Of a stretch of 12,027 nt of DNA, positions 1 through 5,922 are shown one piece after another. Source of the DNA: Acidobacteriota bacterium (lineage in GTDB: Bacteria > Acidobacteriota > HRBIN11); contig JAUQPV010000053.1 in assembly GCA_030550225.1 (NCBI GenBank), positions 1-12,027 of the forward strand. The letters run 5' to 3'. How positions within the stretch are numbered: the first letter of the stretch is position 1; every line of letters starts with the position of its first letter. A program made the translations under genes and the position numbers. The notes beneath the pieces were generated by a model that saw only the letters and a program-made list of their open reading frames with translations, ran no database searches and was not told where the DNA came from.

Positions 1-1
1 C

Positions 2-1453
2 GTGCCGCCGTCGGTCCAAGCGCCCCGGATCGCCGTGGACCGGGTATTTTCCTTGGCCGGCGTGGGGACCATCGTGACGGGCACGATGGAGGGCGCGCCC
101 TTCCGGGTCCGTCAGACGGTGACGGTTTATCCGAAAGGTCGGACGGCCATGATCCGCTCGATTCAGGTCCATGAGCGGTCGGTCCCGGAAGCCGTCCCAG
201 GTGCTCGGACGGCCTTGAACCTGCAGGGCGTTCACCATACCGAGCTGACCCGTGGGGACTGGGTCGCCGAACCGGGTCGGATGACCGTCGACCGGGCCTG
301 GTATGCCTGGGTTCGGTGGCTTCCCGAGGCGGCCCGGTGGCGGAAGCCCAGTGCCGTCATGCGGTTTCACTTCCACCACGGGGCGGCCGCCCACGTCGCC
401 CGCCTCTTTTGGGTCGGCTCGCCGCCGGCGCAGTGGCCCGAGACGGCCCTCGTCCGCCTCGTGTTCGCCGGGCCGGTCGCCGGAAACGCCGACGACGCTT
501 TCGTCCTCCGGGCCATCTCGCCCACGCGGGCCGTCGGGGGCGGGCGACTCATCGAACCCGTCGGGCGGCGGACCCGCCGTCGGGAACGGGCCGTCGCCGA
601 TGCCTGGAAGGACTGGCCGGACCTGACGCCTGCGGACCGACTGGAGCGATACGTTCGACTCCACGGCCTGGAGGGCATCGCCTGGTCGGACCTGCAGGCC
701 TGGACGGGCTGGACGGACGAGACCCTGCGTCGGCATCTGACGCCCCTCATCGAGGCCGGCCGGCTGGCCGCCGACCGATGGCCCGAGGCGACGTTCGTCA
801 CGACGGCCCAAGCCGTCCAGACGGCCTGGGACCGAGCGCAGAGGGTCCTGGCCGAGTATCACGCCCGGCATCCGCTTCGGTCCGGCATGCCCCGGGAGAC
901 GTGGGTCCAGCAGTGGTGCCCGCGGTCTCATCCATTCTGGAACGGGGTCATCGCCGCCTGGATTCAGGAAGGCCGCATCGTTCAAGAAGAAGACGTGGTC
1001 CGCCTGGCGGAGTTCCGGGTCGTCTTACCGCCCGACCTCGCCGAGGCCGTCCAGGCCCTGCAGGCGGAGATCGCCCAGCATCCGTGGGAAGGTCTCCGGT
1101 GGCCGGACGTCCGGGACCGGGCCCTCCAGATGGGCGTCGACCCCGAAGACCTGTTGGTATACTTACGGGAGTCGGCGGGCGTCCTGGCCCTGGAGATGGA
1201 AGGCGTCCTGCACCTGGTCGACGCTGACTATGCGCGTCAATTTCGCCAACTCTTGGAACGTCTGGCCGAGGGTCGGGACTACGTGACTGTAGGCGACGTC
1301 AAGCAGGCGATGGGATGGTCCCGGAAGTGGACCATCGCCTGGCTGGAGTTCGCCGCCCGCCAACAGTGGACTCACCGGGTCGGCGATCAGCATTACGTCC
1401 GGCGAGTCCAAGAAAAGGGTCTCGGGTCCCAGGTGCCGGGTCCCGGGCAATAA
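2..1453 (+). CDS. selB: Selenocysteine-specific elongation factor SelB, 5'-truncated by window edge
   Basis: SelB is the GTPase that brings selenocysteinyl-tRNA to the ribosome at UGA codons followed by a SECIS hairpin. The readable part starts just before EF-Tu-like domain II: the segment IAVDRVFSLAGVGTIVTGT near residues 11-29 is typical of SelB domain II. Domain III follows to about residue 185. The rest (about 190-470) reads as the winged-helix repeats that bind SECIS RNA, with patterns such as RLERYVRLHGLEGIAWSDL and VTVGDVKQAMGWSRKW. The N-terminal GTPase domain (roughly 170 residues, family total about 630) lies outside the window. The GTG at position 2 is therefore an internal codon and not the true start. 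The last residues (GLGSQVPGPGQ) look like a non-conserved tail. An octamer repeat array begins 2 nt after the TAA stop. The assignment rests on family resemblance. It implies selenoproteins elsewhere in the genome, but no selA, selC or selD is seen here. Confidence 0.88.
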   Translation: MPPSVQAPRIAVDRVFSLAGVGTIVTGTMEGAPFRVRQTVTVYPKGRTAMIRSIQVHERSVPEAVPGARTALNLQGVHHTELTRGDWVAEPGRMTVDRAWYAWVRWLPEAARWRKPSAVMRFHFHHGAAAHVARLFWVGSPPAQWPETALVRLVFAGPVAGNADDAFVLRAISPTRAVGGGRLIEPVGRRTRRRERAVADAWKDWPDLTPADRLERYVRLHGLEGIAWSDLQAWTGWTDETLRRHLTPLIEAGRLAADRWPEATFVTTAQAVQTAWDRAQRVLAEYHARHPLRSGMPRETWVQQWCPRSHPFWNGVIAAWIQEGRIVQEEDVVRLAEFRVVLPPDLAEAVQALQAEIAQHPWEGLRWPDVRDRALQMGVDPEDLLVYLRESAGVLALEMEGVLHLVDADYARQFRQLLERLAEGRDYVTVGDVKQAMGWSRKWTIAWLEFAARQQWTHRVGDQHYVRRVQEKGLGSQVPGPGQ

Positions 1454-1454
1454 A

Positions 1455-1518
1455 TCGGGAGTTCGGGAATTCGGGAATTCGGGAGTTCGGCAGGTGGGCA
1501 GATGGGCAGGTCGGCTAC
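1455..1518. repeat. Degenerate octamer tandem array, left arm of inverted pair
   Basis: Eight consecutive 8-nt units run in perfect register from 2 nt after the selB stop. The first four follow TCGGGART. The unit then changes, without losing register, to TCGGCAGG and TGGGCAGA types. The second half is the inverse complement of the array at 1729-1775, so the two could pair across the 210 bp between them. It overlaps no gene. Confidence 0.8.
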
Positions 1519-1578
1519 TGCTGGATTTGGGCCGTCATCCTGATGCGCTCTTCCTGGGAAAAGACTTGTGTCCGGCAG

Positions 1579-1725
1579 GACACCTCAGCCGCCAGGGCCA
1601 AGGCCGTCGGCTACACCCGAAGTTCTCAGTAGGAGCGAACCGGGGAGCGCCTGTGGGCAACCCTCAAGGGCCATGATTTTCTGAGTTGCCATGAGACCTC
1701 CCTGGAAAAACTTCGGACTCATTCG
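1579..1725 (+). pseudogene. Degenerate C-terminal fragment of an IS630/Tc1-mariner-type transposase
   Basis: Read in the frame of 1579, the sequence gives DTSAARAKAV, which resembles the second catalytic-Asp region of IS630 transposases (DNxxxHxAKAV). It then jumps to a short YTRSSQ stretch and an in-frame TAG at 1630-1632. From 1633 the same frame gives ERLWATLKGHDF followed by LEKLRTH. This matches the family's C-terminal pattern NPxERLWxxLK...L..F....LEEL. The canonical NP before ERLW is lost, the stretch between the Asp block and the YSPxLNP block is missing, and there is a stop, so it is not functional. It sits exactly between two inverted octamer arrays. No intact transposase is in the window. 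The call is by eye. The order and spacing of the two blocks make chance similarity unlikely but not impossible. Confidence 0.55.
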
Positions 1726-1728
1726 TCC

Positions 1729-1775
1729 CCATCTGCCCGCCTGCCGACCTGCCTATCTGCCCACTGCCCATCTGC
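1729..1775. repeat. Degenerate octamer tandem array, right arm of inverted pair
   Basis: Five 8-nt units of the type CCATCTGC/CGACCTGC and one 7-nt unit run up to 13 nt before the ispE start codon. The reverse complement (GCAGATGG, GCAGGTCG types) matches units at 1487-1512, so the two arrays form an inverted pair enclosing the transposase remnant. The array occupies the region where the ispE ribosome binding site would be expected. Confidence 0.8.
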
Positions 1776-1787
1776 CTGGAACCATCG

Positions 1788-2720
1788 ATGAACTGGAAGG
1801 TCTTCGCACCGGCGAAAATCAATCGTTTCTTGTGGATCGGCCCTCGCGACGCGGCCGGCTACCATCCTTTGGTGACCTTCTTTCAGACGGTCGCCCTCTG
1901 GGACGAGATCACCATCCGGTGCATTCAGCCTGATGGCCCTTTCGAGGTCCGATGGGCTCTCGACGCCGCGGTCGGTCTGGACCCGGAAGCGACGACCCTG
2001 GCCCGAGCCGTGCGGCGGCTGACGGAGGGGCCTGCGGCCCGACCGGCGGGCGTCTGGTATATAAGTCTCCGGAAGCGGATTCCCGTGGCGGCCGGCCTCG
2101 GCGGCGGGAGTTCCGATGCGGCGGCCCTTCTGATGGCCCTCAACGAGGTCTGGGGACTGGGCCTCAGCGTGTCCGAACTCCACGAACACGCCCGGGCCGT
2201 CGGGATGGACGTGCCTTTCTTCCTCTACGGGGGCCGGGCCCTGGCCGACGGCTACGGGGACCGCGTGTGGCCCCTGCCGGACGACACGTCGGCCGAGGAA
2301 TGGTTTGTCCTCTGGGTCCTGCCCGAGCGAGCCATCACGGGGATCATGTATCAGCGGTTGGACGACATCCGTCCAGAGGCCCCGACCCGGCCGGACGTTC
2401 CGACCTTGCTGGACGACCCGGCCCGGCTGGCGGCGGCCCTGGAAGAAGCCGCCAACGACTTCGCTCCCGTGATCGAGACCGCATGGCCGGAAGGGGCGGC
2501 CTGGAAGGAACGGCTTCGACGACTGGGGGCTCATCCCGTGCAGTGGTCCGGTAGCGGCCTCGCCTTGTGGGGTCGGTTCCCACGAGCCCCCGACGCCTGG
2601 CGGGCATATCAGGCTCTTCAGGAAGTTCAGCCGCCGGGTGCCTTTCTAAGTGTGGTCCCCGCCTTGAGCCGGCGGGCCTGGCATTTGTATATCCGGGTTC
2701 GGTCGGCCGCCGCCCGTTGA
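1788..2720 (+). CDS. ispE: 4-diphosphocytidyl-2-C-methyl-D-erythritol kinase
   Basis: This GHMP-family kinase phosphorylates CDP-methylerythritol with ATP, the fourth step of the cytosolic MEP pathway to isopentenyl diphosphate. The N-terminal APAKINRFL (residues 7-15, substrate-binding Lys10) and GYH (24-26) are IspE signatures. The glycine-rich ATP loop KRIPVAAGLGGGSSDAAA lies at residues 96-113, and DVPFFLYGG (141-149) carries the catalytic Asp141. The length, 310 aa, is slightly above the usual 280-300. The ATG at 1788 is fixed by the family N-terminus, which begins only a few residues before APAKIN. There is no convincing Shine-Dalgarno upstream; only a weak GGA is seen at 1778-1780, directly beside the octamer array. 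The gene is separated from selB by 334 bp and converges on frr, so it is probably transcribed separately or by weak read-through. Confidence 0.95.
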   Translation: MNWKVFAPAKINRFLWIGPRDAAGYHPLVTFFQTVALWDEITIRCIQPDGPFEVRWALDAAVGLDPEATTLARAVRRLTEGPAARPAGVWYISLRKRIPVAAGLGGGSSDAAALLMALNEVWGLGLSVSELHEHARAVGMDVPFFLYGGRALADGYGDRVWPLPDDTSAEEWFVLWVLPERAITGIMYQRLDDIRPEAPTRPDVPTLLDDPARLAAALEEAANDFAPVIETAWPEGAAWKERLRRLGAHPVQWSGSGLALWGRFPRAPDAWRAYQALQEVQPPGAFLSVVPALSRRAWHLYIRVRSAAAR

Positions 2721-2730
2721 GTCGGTTTTA

Positions 2731-2787
2731 GGTGTTGGGTCTTAAGTGTGAGGCGGATGGCGAATTCGGATTTCGAATTGCAGATTA
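2731..2787. repeat. Degenerate heptamer array, left arm of convergent-gene hairpin
   Basis: About eight roughly 7-nt units start 10 nt after the ispE stop. They begin as GGTGTTG and GGTCTTA types and change to CGAATTG/CAGATTA types. One unit is 8 nt long. The order of unit types mirrors the reverse complement of the array at 2827-2910, so both arms can pair around a centre at 2788-2826 that itself contains GGGAT/ATCCC. Confidence 0.7.
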
Positions 2788-2826
2788 GGGGTTCAAGTGG
2801 GATAAGGGAATCCCCCAGGTATCCTT

Positions 2827-2910
2827 AATTTACAATTCACAATCCGCAATTCGCAATCTGCAATTCATCCACATCCGATGTCTCATACCCGACACCCCAT
2901 ACCCAACACC
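2827..2910. repeat. Twelve-unit heptamer array in perfect register, right arm of hairpin
   Basis: Twelve consecutive 7-nt units (84 bp, no indel) end 2 nt before the frr stop codon at 2913-2915. The first six follow AATTYRC with small deviations. The last five follow a different consensus ending in TACC or CACC (for example CCATACC, CAACACC). A single transition unit or two lies between. It pairs imperfectly with 2731-2787. It lies between two convergent genes and could act as a bidirectional 3' end, though no classic terminator with a T-run is seen. Confidence 0.82.
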
Positions 2911-2912
2911 GG

Positions 2913-3479
2913 TTAGGTCTCTAGAATCTCCTTCTCCTTCGCTTTGGCCGCCTGCTCGATTTTCTCGATGTACTCGTCGGTCAACTTCTGGACTTGGTCC
3001 CGGGCCCGGCGAGCGTCGTCCTCGGAACACTTCTTGTCCTTCTCCATCGCCTTGATGTGTTCGTTGCCGTCCCGACGGATCATGCGGATCGCCGTCTTAC
3101 CTTCCTCGGCGATTTTCCACACCTGCTTGGCGAATTCCCGCCGCCGTTCCTCTGTCAGGGGTGGGATGGGGACCCGGACGACCTTCCCATCATTGACAGG
3201 AGACAGACCCAGGTCCGACGTCAGGATGGCCTTCTCGATGACGGCCAACATGCGGGGCTCCCACGGCTGGATGAGGACGAGGTTCGGCTCAGGAATACGA
3301 ATCGTGGCGACCTGCGAGATCGGCGTCGGCGTCCCGTAATAGTCGACCCGGATGTGGTCGAACAAATGGATCGAGGCCCGTCCGGTACGAATGGCCTTCA
3401 GCTCTTCCTGGACCTTGTGGAGTGTCTTCTCCATGCGACTCCGCAGGTCCTTCATTAAGGCCTGGAAGACGTCCTCCAT
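2913..3479 (-). CDS. frr: Ribosome recycling factor
   Basis: RRF works with EF-G in the cytosol to split the post-termination ribosome. The 188-aa product (family about 185) shows the expected blocks: RTGRAS at residues 31-36, VDYYGTPTPISQVA near 45-58, EKAI followed by SDLGLSP, LTEERRREF, and IRMIRRDGNEHI in the long helical-bundle region, with a C-terminal KAKEKEILE helix. The ATG at 3479 is chosen over an upstream in-frame ATG at 3551. The family starts here (MEDVFQAL), and AGGAGG lies 5 nt before it on the minus strand. frr usually follows pyrH or tsf. Here it instead follows a DUF948-like gene with a 94-bp spacer, so its context is atypical. It converges on ispE. Confidence 0.97.
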   Translation of the reverse strand: MEDVFQALMKDLRSRMEKTLHKVQEELKAIRTGRASIHLFDHIRVDYYGTPTPISQVATIRIPEPNLVLIQPWEPRMLAVIEKAILTSDLGLSPVNDGKVVRVPIPPLTEERRREFAKQVWKIAEEGKTAIRMIRRDGNEHIKAMEKDKKCSEDDARRARDQVQKLTDEYIEKIEQAAKAKEKEILET

Positions 3480-3496
3480 GGTCTGCCTCCTGGACC

Positions 3497-3567
3497 GGGT
3501 CTTGGGTGCCCGGTACCGGCCTCTGAGACACGACGTCCCAACGTCCGGCACCGGACACCTGGGACCC
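3497..3567. repeat. Imperfect inverted repeat in the frr leader
   Basis: The 17-nt arms at 3497-3513 and 3551-3567 are inverse complements with about 13 of 17 matches. Inside are smaller pairs, for example GTCCG/CGGAC at 3543-3556. The structure fills most of the 94-bp spacer between the membrane-protein gene and frr, and lies upstream of the frr ribosome binding site on the minus strand. It could be a terminator-like or leader structure. There is no T-run. Confidence 0.5.
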
Positions 3568-3573
3568 CCCGGC

Positions 3574-3936
3574 CTACTTCCGACGGCGCCGACGCCACCA
3601 CCAGACCGGGGCCAACAGACTCAAAAGGGCCATCCAGGAACGACCCGTCAGTCGCCCCAGCGTCTCCAGGACTCCCGCCAGGTCCTCGACGCTTCGCCGG
3701 ACCTTCCGGGTGACGACGCCTGTGTCATCTAACTGTCGGTCCAGTTTATACGTGATCGATTTCAAGTTCCGGACGACCTCACCCGAGTGGTTCAAAAAAT
3801 CCTGGACCTGGACGAGGGTTTGGCGGAAAGTGCGCAGGGTCTGGACGACGTGAAAGGTCAAATAGACAGCTATGAGGAAGAGACCGACCCACAGGAAGAA
3901 CCGCACGACGGGCCACGAGATGACGACCGCTTCCAC
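3574..3936 (-). CDS. Small DUF948-like single-pass membrane protein
   Basis: The 120-residue protein has an N-terminal hydrophobic segment (about residues 9-32), then a polar, heptad-rich stretch (about 33-97; VQTLRTFRQTL, VVRNLKSITYKLDRQL) likely to be helical or coiled coil. A second hydrophobic patch (about 100-114) ends in three Trp followed by a run of Arg and Lys. This plan resembles DUF948/YtxH-type proteins, whose function is unknown. The start is a GTG at 3936, supported by GGAGGGG 6 nt upstream on the minus strand; no in-frame ATG lies near. It lies upstream of frr on the same strand and may share a transcript with it. The basic tail suggests a cytoplasmic C-terminus. No catalytic motif is seen. 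Confidence 0.75.
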   Translation of the reverse strand: MEAVVISWPVVRFFLWVGLFLIAVYLTFHVVQTLRTFRQTLVQVQDFLNHSGEVVRNLKSITYKLDRQLDDTGVVTRKVRRSVEDLAGVLETLGRLTGRSWMALLSLLAPVWWWRRRRRK

Positions 3937-3962
3937 GATCGGCCCCTCCAGATCTACGGTAG

Positions 3963-4070
3963 ATGGCTCTGTCGCGATTCAATTTAGGGATGGGCCCTGC
4001 GGGCCGACGTCCCCGTCAGCCCGCAGGCGGGGGCGCCTCCCCTCCCACTTCCGGATCGCAACAGAGCCAT
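3963..4070. repeat. Long imperfect hairpin between outer-membrane gene and DUF948-like gene
   Basis: The outer arms 3963-3980 and 4053-4070 are inverse complements at 16 of 18 positions. Nested inside is a strong hairpin at 3996-4027: 9 bp, one mismatch, then 3 bp around a GTCCCC loop. The structure lies upstream of the GTG start of the DUF948-like gene on the minus strand, after the terminator-like hairpin of the preceding gene. It may be a leader structure or a degenerate repeat element. Confidence 0.65.
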
Positions 4071-4082
4071 GGCACGTCGCTA

Positions 4083-4114
4083 ATCCGGCACCGCCGTCAC
4101 CGGCGGCGCCGGAT
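4083..4114 (-). terminator. Strong GC-rich hairpin just after the outer-membrane protein gene
   Basis: Stems ATCCGGC/GCCGGAT and CCGCCG/CGGCGG are separated by a single A-C mismatch and closed by a TCAC loop, giving 13 paired bases. On the minus strand it begins 3 nt after the stop codon of the gene at 4118-5461, which is the expected place for a terminator. The downstream sequence starts TTAGCG and has no long T-run, so intrinsic termination would be weak. It may instead protect the 3' end of the mRNA. Confidence 0.6.
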
Positions 4115-4117
4115 GAC

Positions 4118-5461
4118 CTAAAAGCGAAGGACGAGACTGCCGGAAAATTGCTTCACCGGCTTGCTCCACGAGTACGCCACGTCCACCTGGAGGCGGTTCT
4201 GGACGACAAAGCCCAAACCGCCGGAGACGCCGACCCGTGTCTTGTCCTCCAGACCATTATAAAGCCGGTCGAAGGTGTCTGCCCAGAAGGCATCCGCCGG
4301 AGACGACAGGTTCGCAGGCTTTGTGTAGTGAATCCGCCGCTCCGGAAACACAAAGCCGCCGGCCCGGAGGGCGACGGTCGTCGAGCCGACGAAAAACACG
4401 TATTCGGCGCCCCCGCGGACCTCGACCCGGTCGCTGATGTGAAAGTTCTCAATAGCCAGGGCTCTGTCTCCACCCGGATAAAAATACAACAACTCCGCGT
4501 TATCGTCTACGATACGGGAGTACTGGAGCCACACGACGTCGGCTGTCAGGACGAGCTGGTCCGTCGGTCGGTACGCAAAGCCCCCGCCGAATCGATGGGG
4601 AATCCCTAGCCGAGGTCGGATAGTCTCGAGGGGGATTTGGGTCCCACCCGGTAACTCTGCATACAGGGTGTCGTCTTCCCACTGGAACGTGGGATTGATC
4701 TCCCCGACCAAGCCGACCTGGAATCTCGATGACGGGCGCCACATGAGGCCGACCGTAAAGCCCCAGCCCGTGTCCGTATCGTTGAGAGACTCGACGTTGG
4801 CCACGAAAGGCGCCCCACAGAGGTCAAATTCGATGGGCTCGCAAAAATCCCGTCGGATCAAGCTCTCGGCCTTCATCCGGGCGAACTTGCCGGCGACCCC
4901 GATGTCGACCTGTCCCAGGCGCACGGCCAGGGCCAGACCGTATTGCTCACCGGTGAACTTCATGCTCCCCTCGACGGGGAAGAAGAGGAAGCCCGGCACG
5001 ATGGTCCGAGCGTCAAACGTGAATTCGTCCTTCAAACGGATGAACTCGTGCCGGAAGAGGGCGACCGTCCACCGCTTGTTCTTACCTGGAAAGACGATAC
5101 TGACGAAGGCCGGGGACCCGACGTTGGCCCCGAAGGTCGTCGGTTCAAAGTCAAACAGGCTGTTCCGACTGGCCAGGCGTGGGATGTCGTAATTCAGGAA
5201 TTTCCCCTCGACCGCAATCTCCGGTCGGATCAGGACCAGCAGGCCCGCCGGATTCGTCTGGGCGGCCGTAGCGTCGTCGGCCAGGCCAACGAAGGCCCCG
5301 CCCATGGCCGTCGCCCGGGCGCCGGGCGGGATGAAGTTAAATTCCAGTTGTTGGAAGCTCTCTTCATCGACTTGAGCATAAGCCGGGGCCACGAGCCCGC
5401 CGACCCATCCCAAGGCGGCAAGCCATACGAGCCGGTAAGCACAGCGTCGAATGCGTTGCAT
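4118..5461 (-). CDS. FadL/PorV-like outer-membrane beta-barrel protein
   Basis: The 447-aa product carries a signal peptide (basic MQRIRR, hydrophobic core, likely cleavage after AYA near residue 29). The segment GARATAMGGAFVGLADD then TNPAGL (residues 47-74) is the N-terminal hatch signature shared by FadL/OmpP1-type transporters and PorV/UPF0164-type proteins. The rest alternates amphipathic strands and ends in ...SGSLVLRF, a terminal Phe as expected for BAM-assembled barrels. FadL proteins take up hydrophobic compounds and PorV acts in secretion; the sequence does not decide between them. Two Cys (DFCEPIEFDLCG) could form a loop disulphide. The ATG at 5461 is preceded by GAGGTGA 4 nt upstream on the minus strand. 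A heptamer array lies in the leader and a strong hairpin just downstream. Confidence 0.85.
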   Translation of the reverse strand: MQRIRRCAYRLVWLAALGWVGGLVAPAYAQVDEESFQQLEFNFIPPGARATAMGGAFVGLADDATAAQTNPAGLLVLIRPEIAVEGKFLNYDIPRLASRNSLFDFEPTTFGANVGSPAFVSIVFPGKNKRWTVALFRHEFIRLKDEFTFDARTIVPGFLFFPVEGSMKFTGEQYGLALAVRLGQVDIGVAGKFARMKAESLIRRDFCEPIEFDLCGAPFVANVESLNDTDTGWGFTVGLMWRPSSRFQVGLVGEINPTFQWEDDTLYAELPGGTQIPLETIRPRLGIPHRFGGGFAYRPTDQLVLTADVVWLQYSRIVDDNAELLYFYPGGDRALAIENFHISDRVEVRGGAEYVFFVGSTTVALRAGGFVFPERRIHYTKPANLSSPADAFWADTFDRLYNGLEDKTRVGVSGGLGFVVQNRLQVDVAYSWSKPVKQFSGSLVLRF

Positions 5462-5480
5462 CCTGTCACCTCGATGACTC

Positions 5481-5538
5481 AGTGTTTGGTCTTAGGTGTT
5501 GGGAGTTGGGGTTGGGTCCATTCCATGGACCCAACCCC
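5481..5538. repeat. Heptamer array ending in a perfect 14-bp palindrome
   Basis: Five 7-nt units (GGTCTTA, GGTGTTG, GGAGTTG types) run from 5481 to 5515. They lead into an uninterrupted inverted repeat with arms 5508-5521 and 5525-5538 and only TCC between them. The GGTCTTA and GGTGTTG units are the same words as at 2731-2744. It starts 20 nt upstream of the outer-membrane gene start and would lie in its 5' leader. Confidence 0.75.
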
Positions 5539-5564
5539 CAGCGCTGAAGGTCTCCAACGGACGA

Positions 5565-5612
5565 TGCATGAAGCGATGGGAAAGGCTGGTCAGATACCAT
5601 CCTCCCGGACTA
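5565..5612. repeat. Possible decayed B-arm fragment of the hairpin element
   Basis: The words ACGATGCATG and GATGGGAAAGGC are followed by a loosely similar stretch. They resemble the reverse-oriented B arm seen complete at 11876-11951, which has GATGGGAAAGGC in the same relative place. The match is short and could be chance. Confidence 0.25.
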
Positions 5613-5622
5613 AACGCCTATC

Positions 5623-5839
5623 TTACCAGAACCGTTCGGCCTGTGAGAATGGCGTCGGAACCACCTTTTCCATCGCTCGGAAAGCACGATGTTTCAGACA
5701 GAGTGGGTGTTGGGTGCTGGGTGTTGGGTTCTTGAAAAAAGGGACCTAACATCCAACACCCAGCACCGAGCACCGATTTTTCGAAGGGTCGGAAAGGCCG
5801 AATCCATACGGGTTTTCACGAACCGAACGGTCCTGCTAA
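5623..5839. repeat. Modular hairpin element, copy 1 (B arm, heptamer centre, inverted A arm)
   Basis: A 217-bp element has a B arm at 5623-5696 and an inverted A arm at 5774-5839. The two ends pair through TTAsCAGrACCGTTCGG. The centre (5697-5773) holds four heptamers of TGGGTGT type at 5704-5731 and four of the inverse type at 5745-5772, so the whole element can fold into one long hairpin. TA occurs immediately outside or at both ends. It lies in the divergent spacer between the outer-membrane gene and the response regulator, so it may carry or affect their promoters. Confidence 0.85.
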
Positions 5840-5922
5840 GCAAAGATTATCGTCCCCATCCGGGCGGATGTTGCCCCGGCCGGTGAGTCCCGACAAAATA
5901 GTCCCCGCCGAGGTGACGACGG

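Noticed and set aside
1516..1728. Possible tRNA-Sec or other structured RNA in the spacer next to selB (small hairpin GTGTCC/GGACAC at 1568-1583).
   Set aside because: No T-loop, no UCA anticodon arm and no acceptor pairing on either strand; the stretch is better explained by the transposase remnant.
1719..2534. 271-codon minus-strand frame opposite ispE.
   Set aside because: Proline- and arginine-rich shadow without motifs; it runs through the octamer array.
3479..3551. N-terminal extension of ribosome recycling factor starting at 3551.
   Set aside because: The extension has no family counterpart and covers an inverted repeat; the ATG at 3479 has a proper AGGAGG site.
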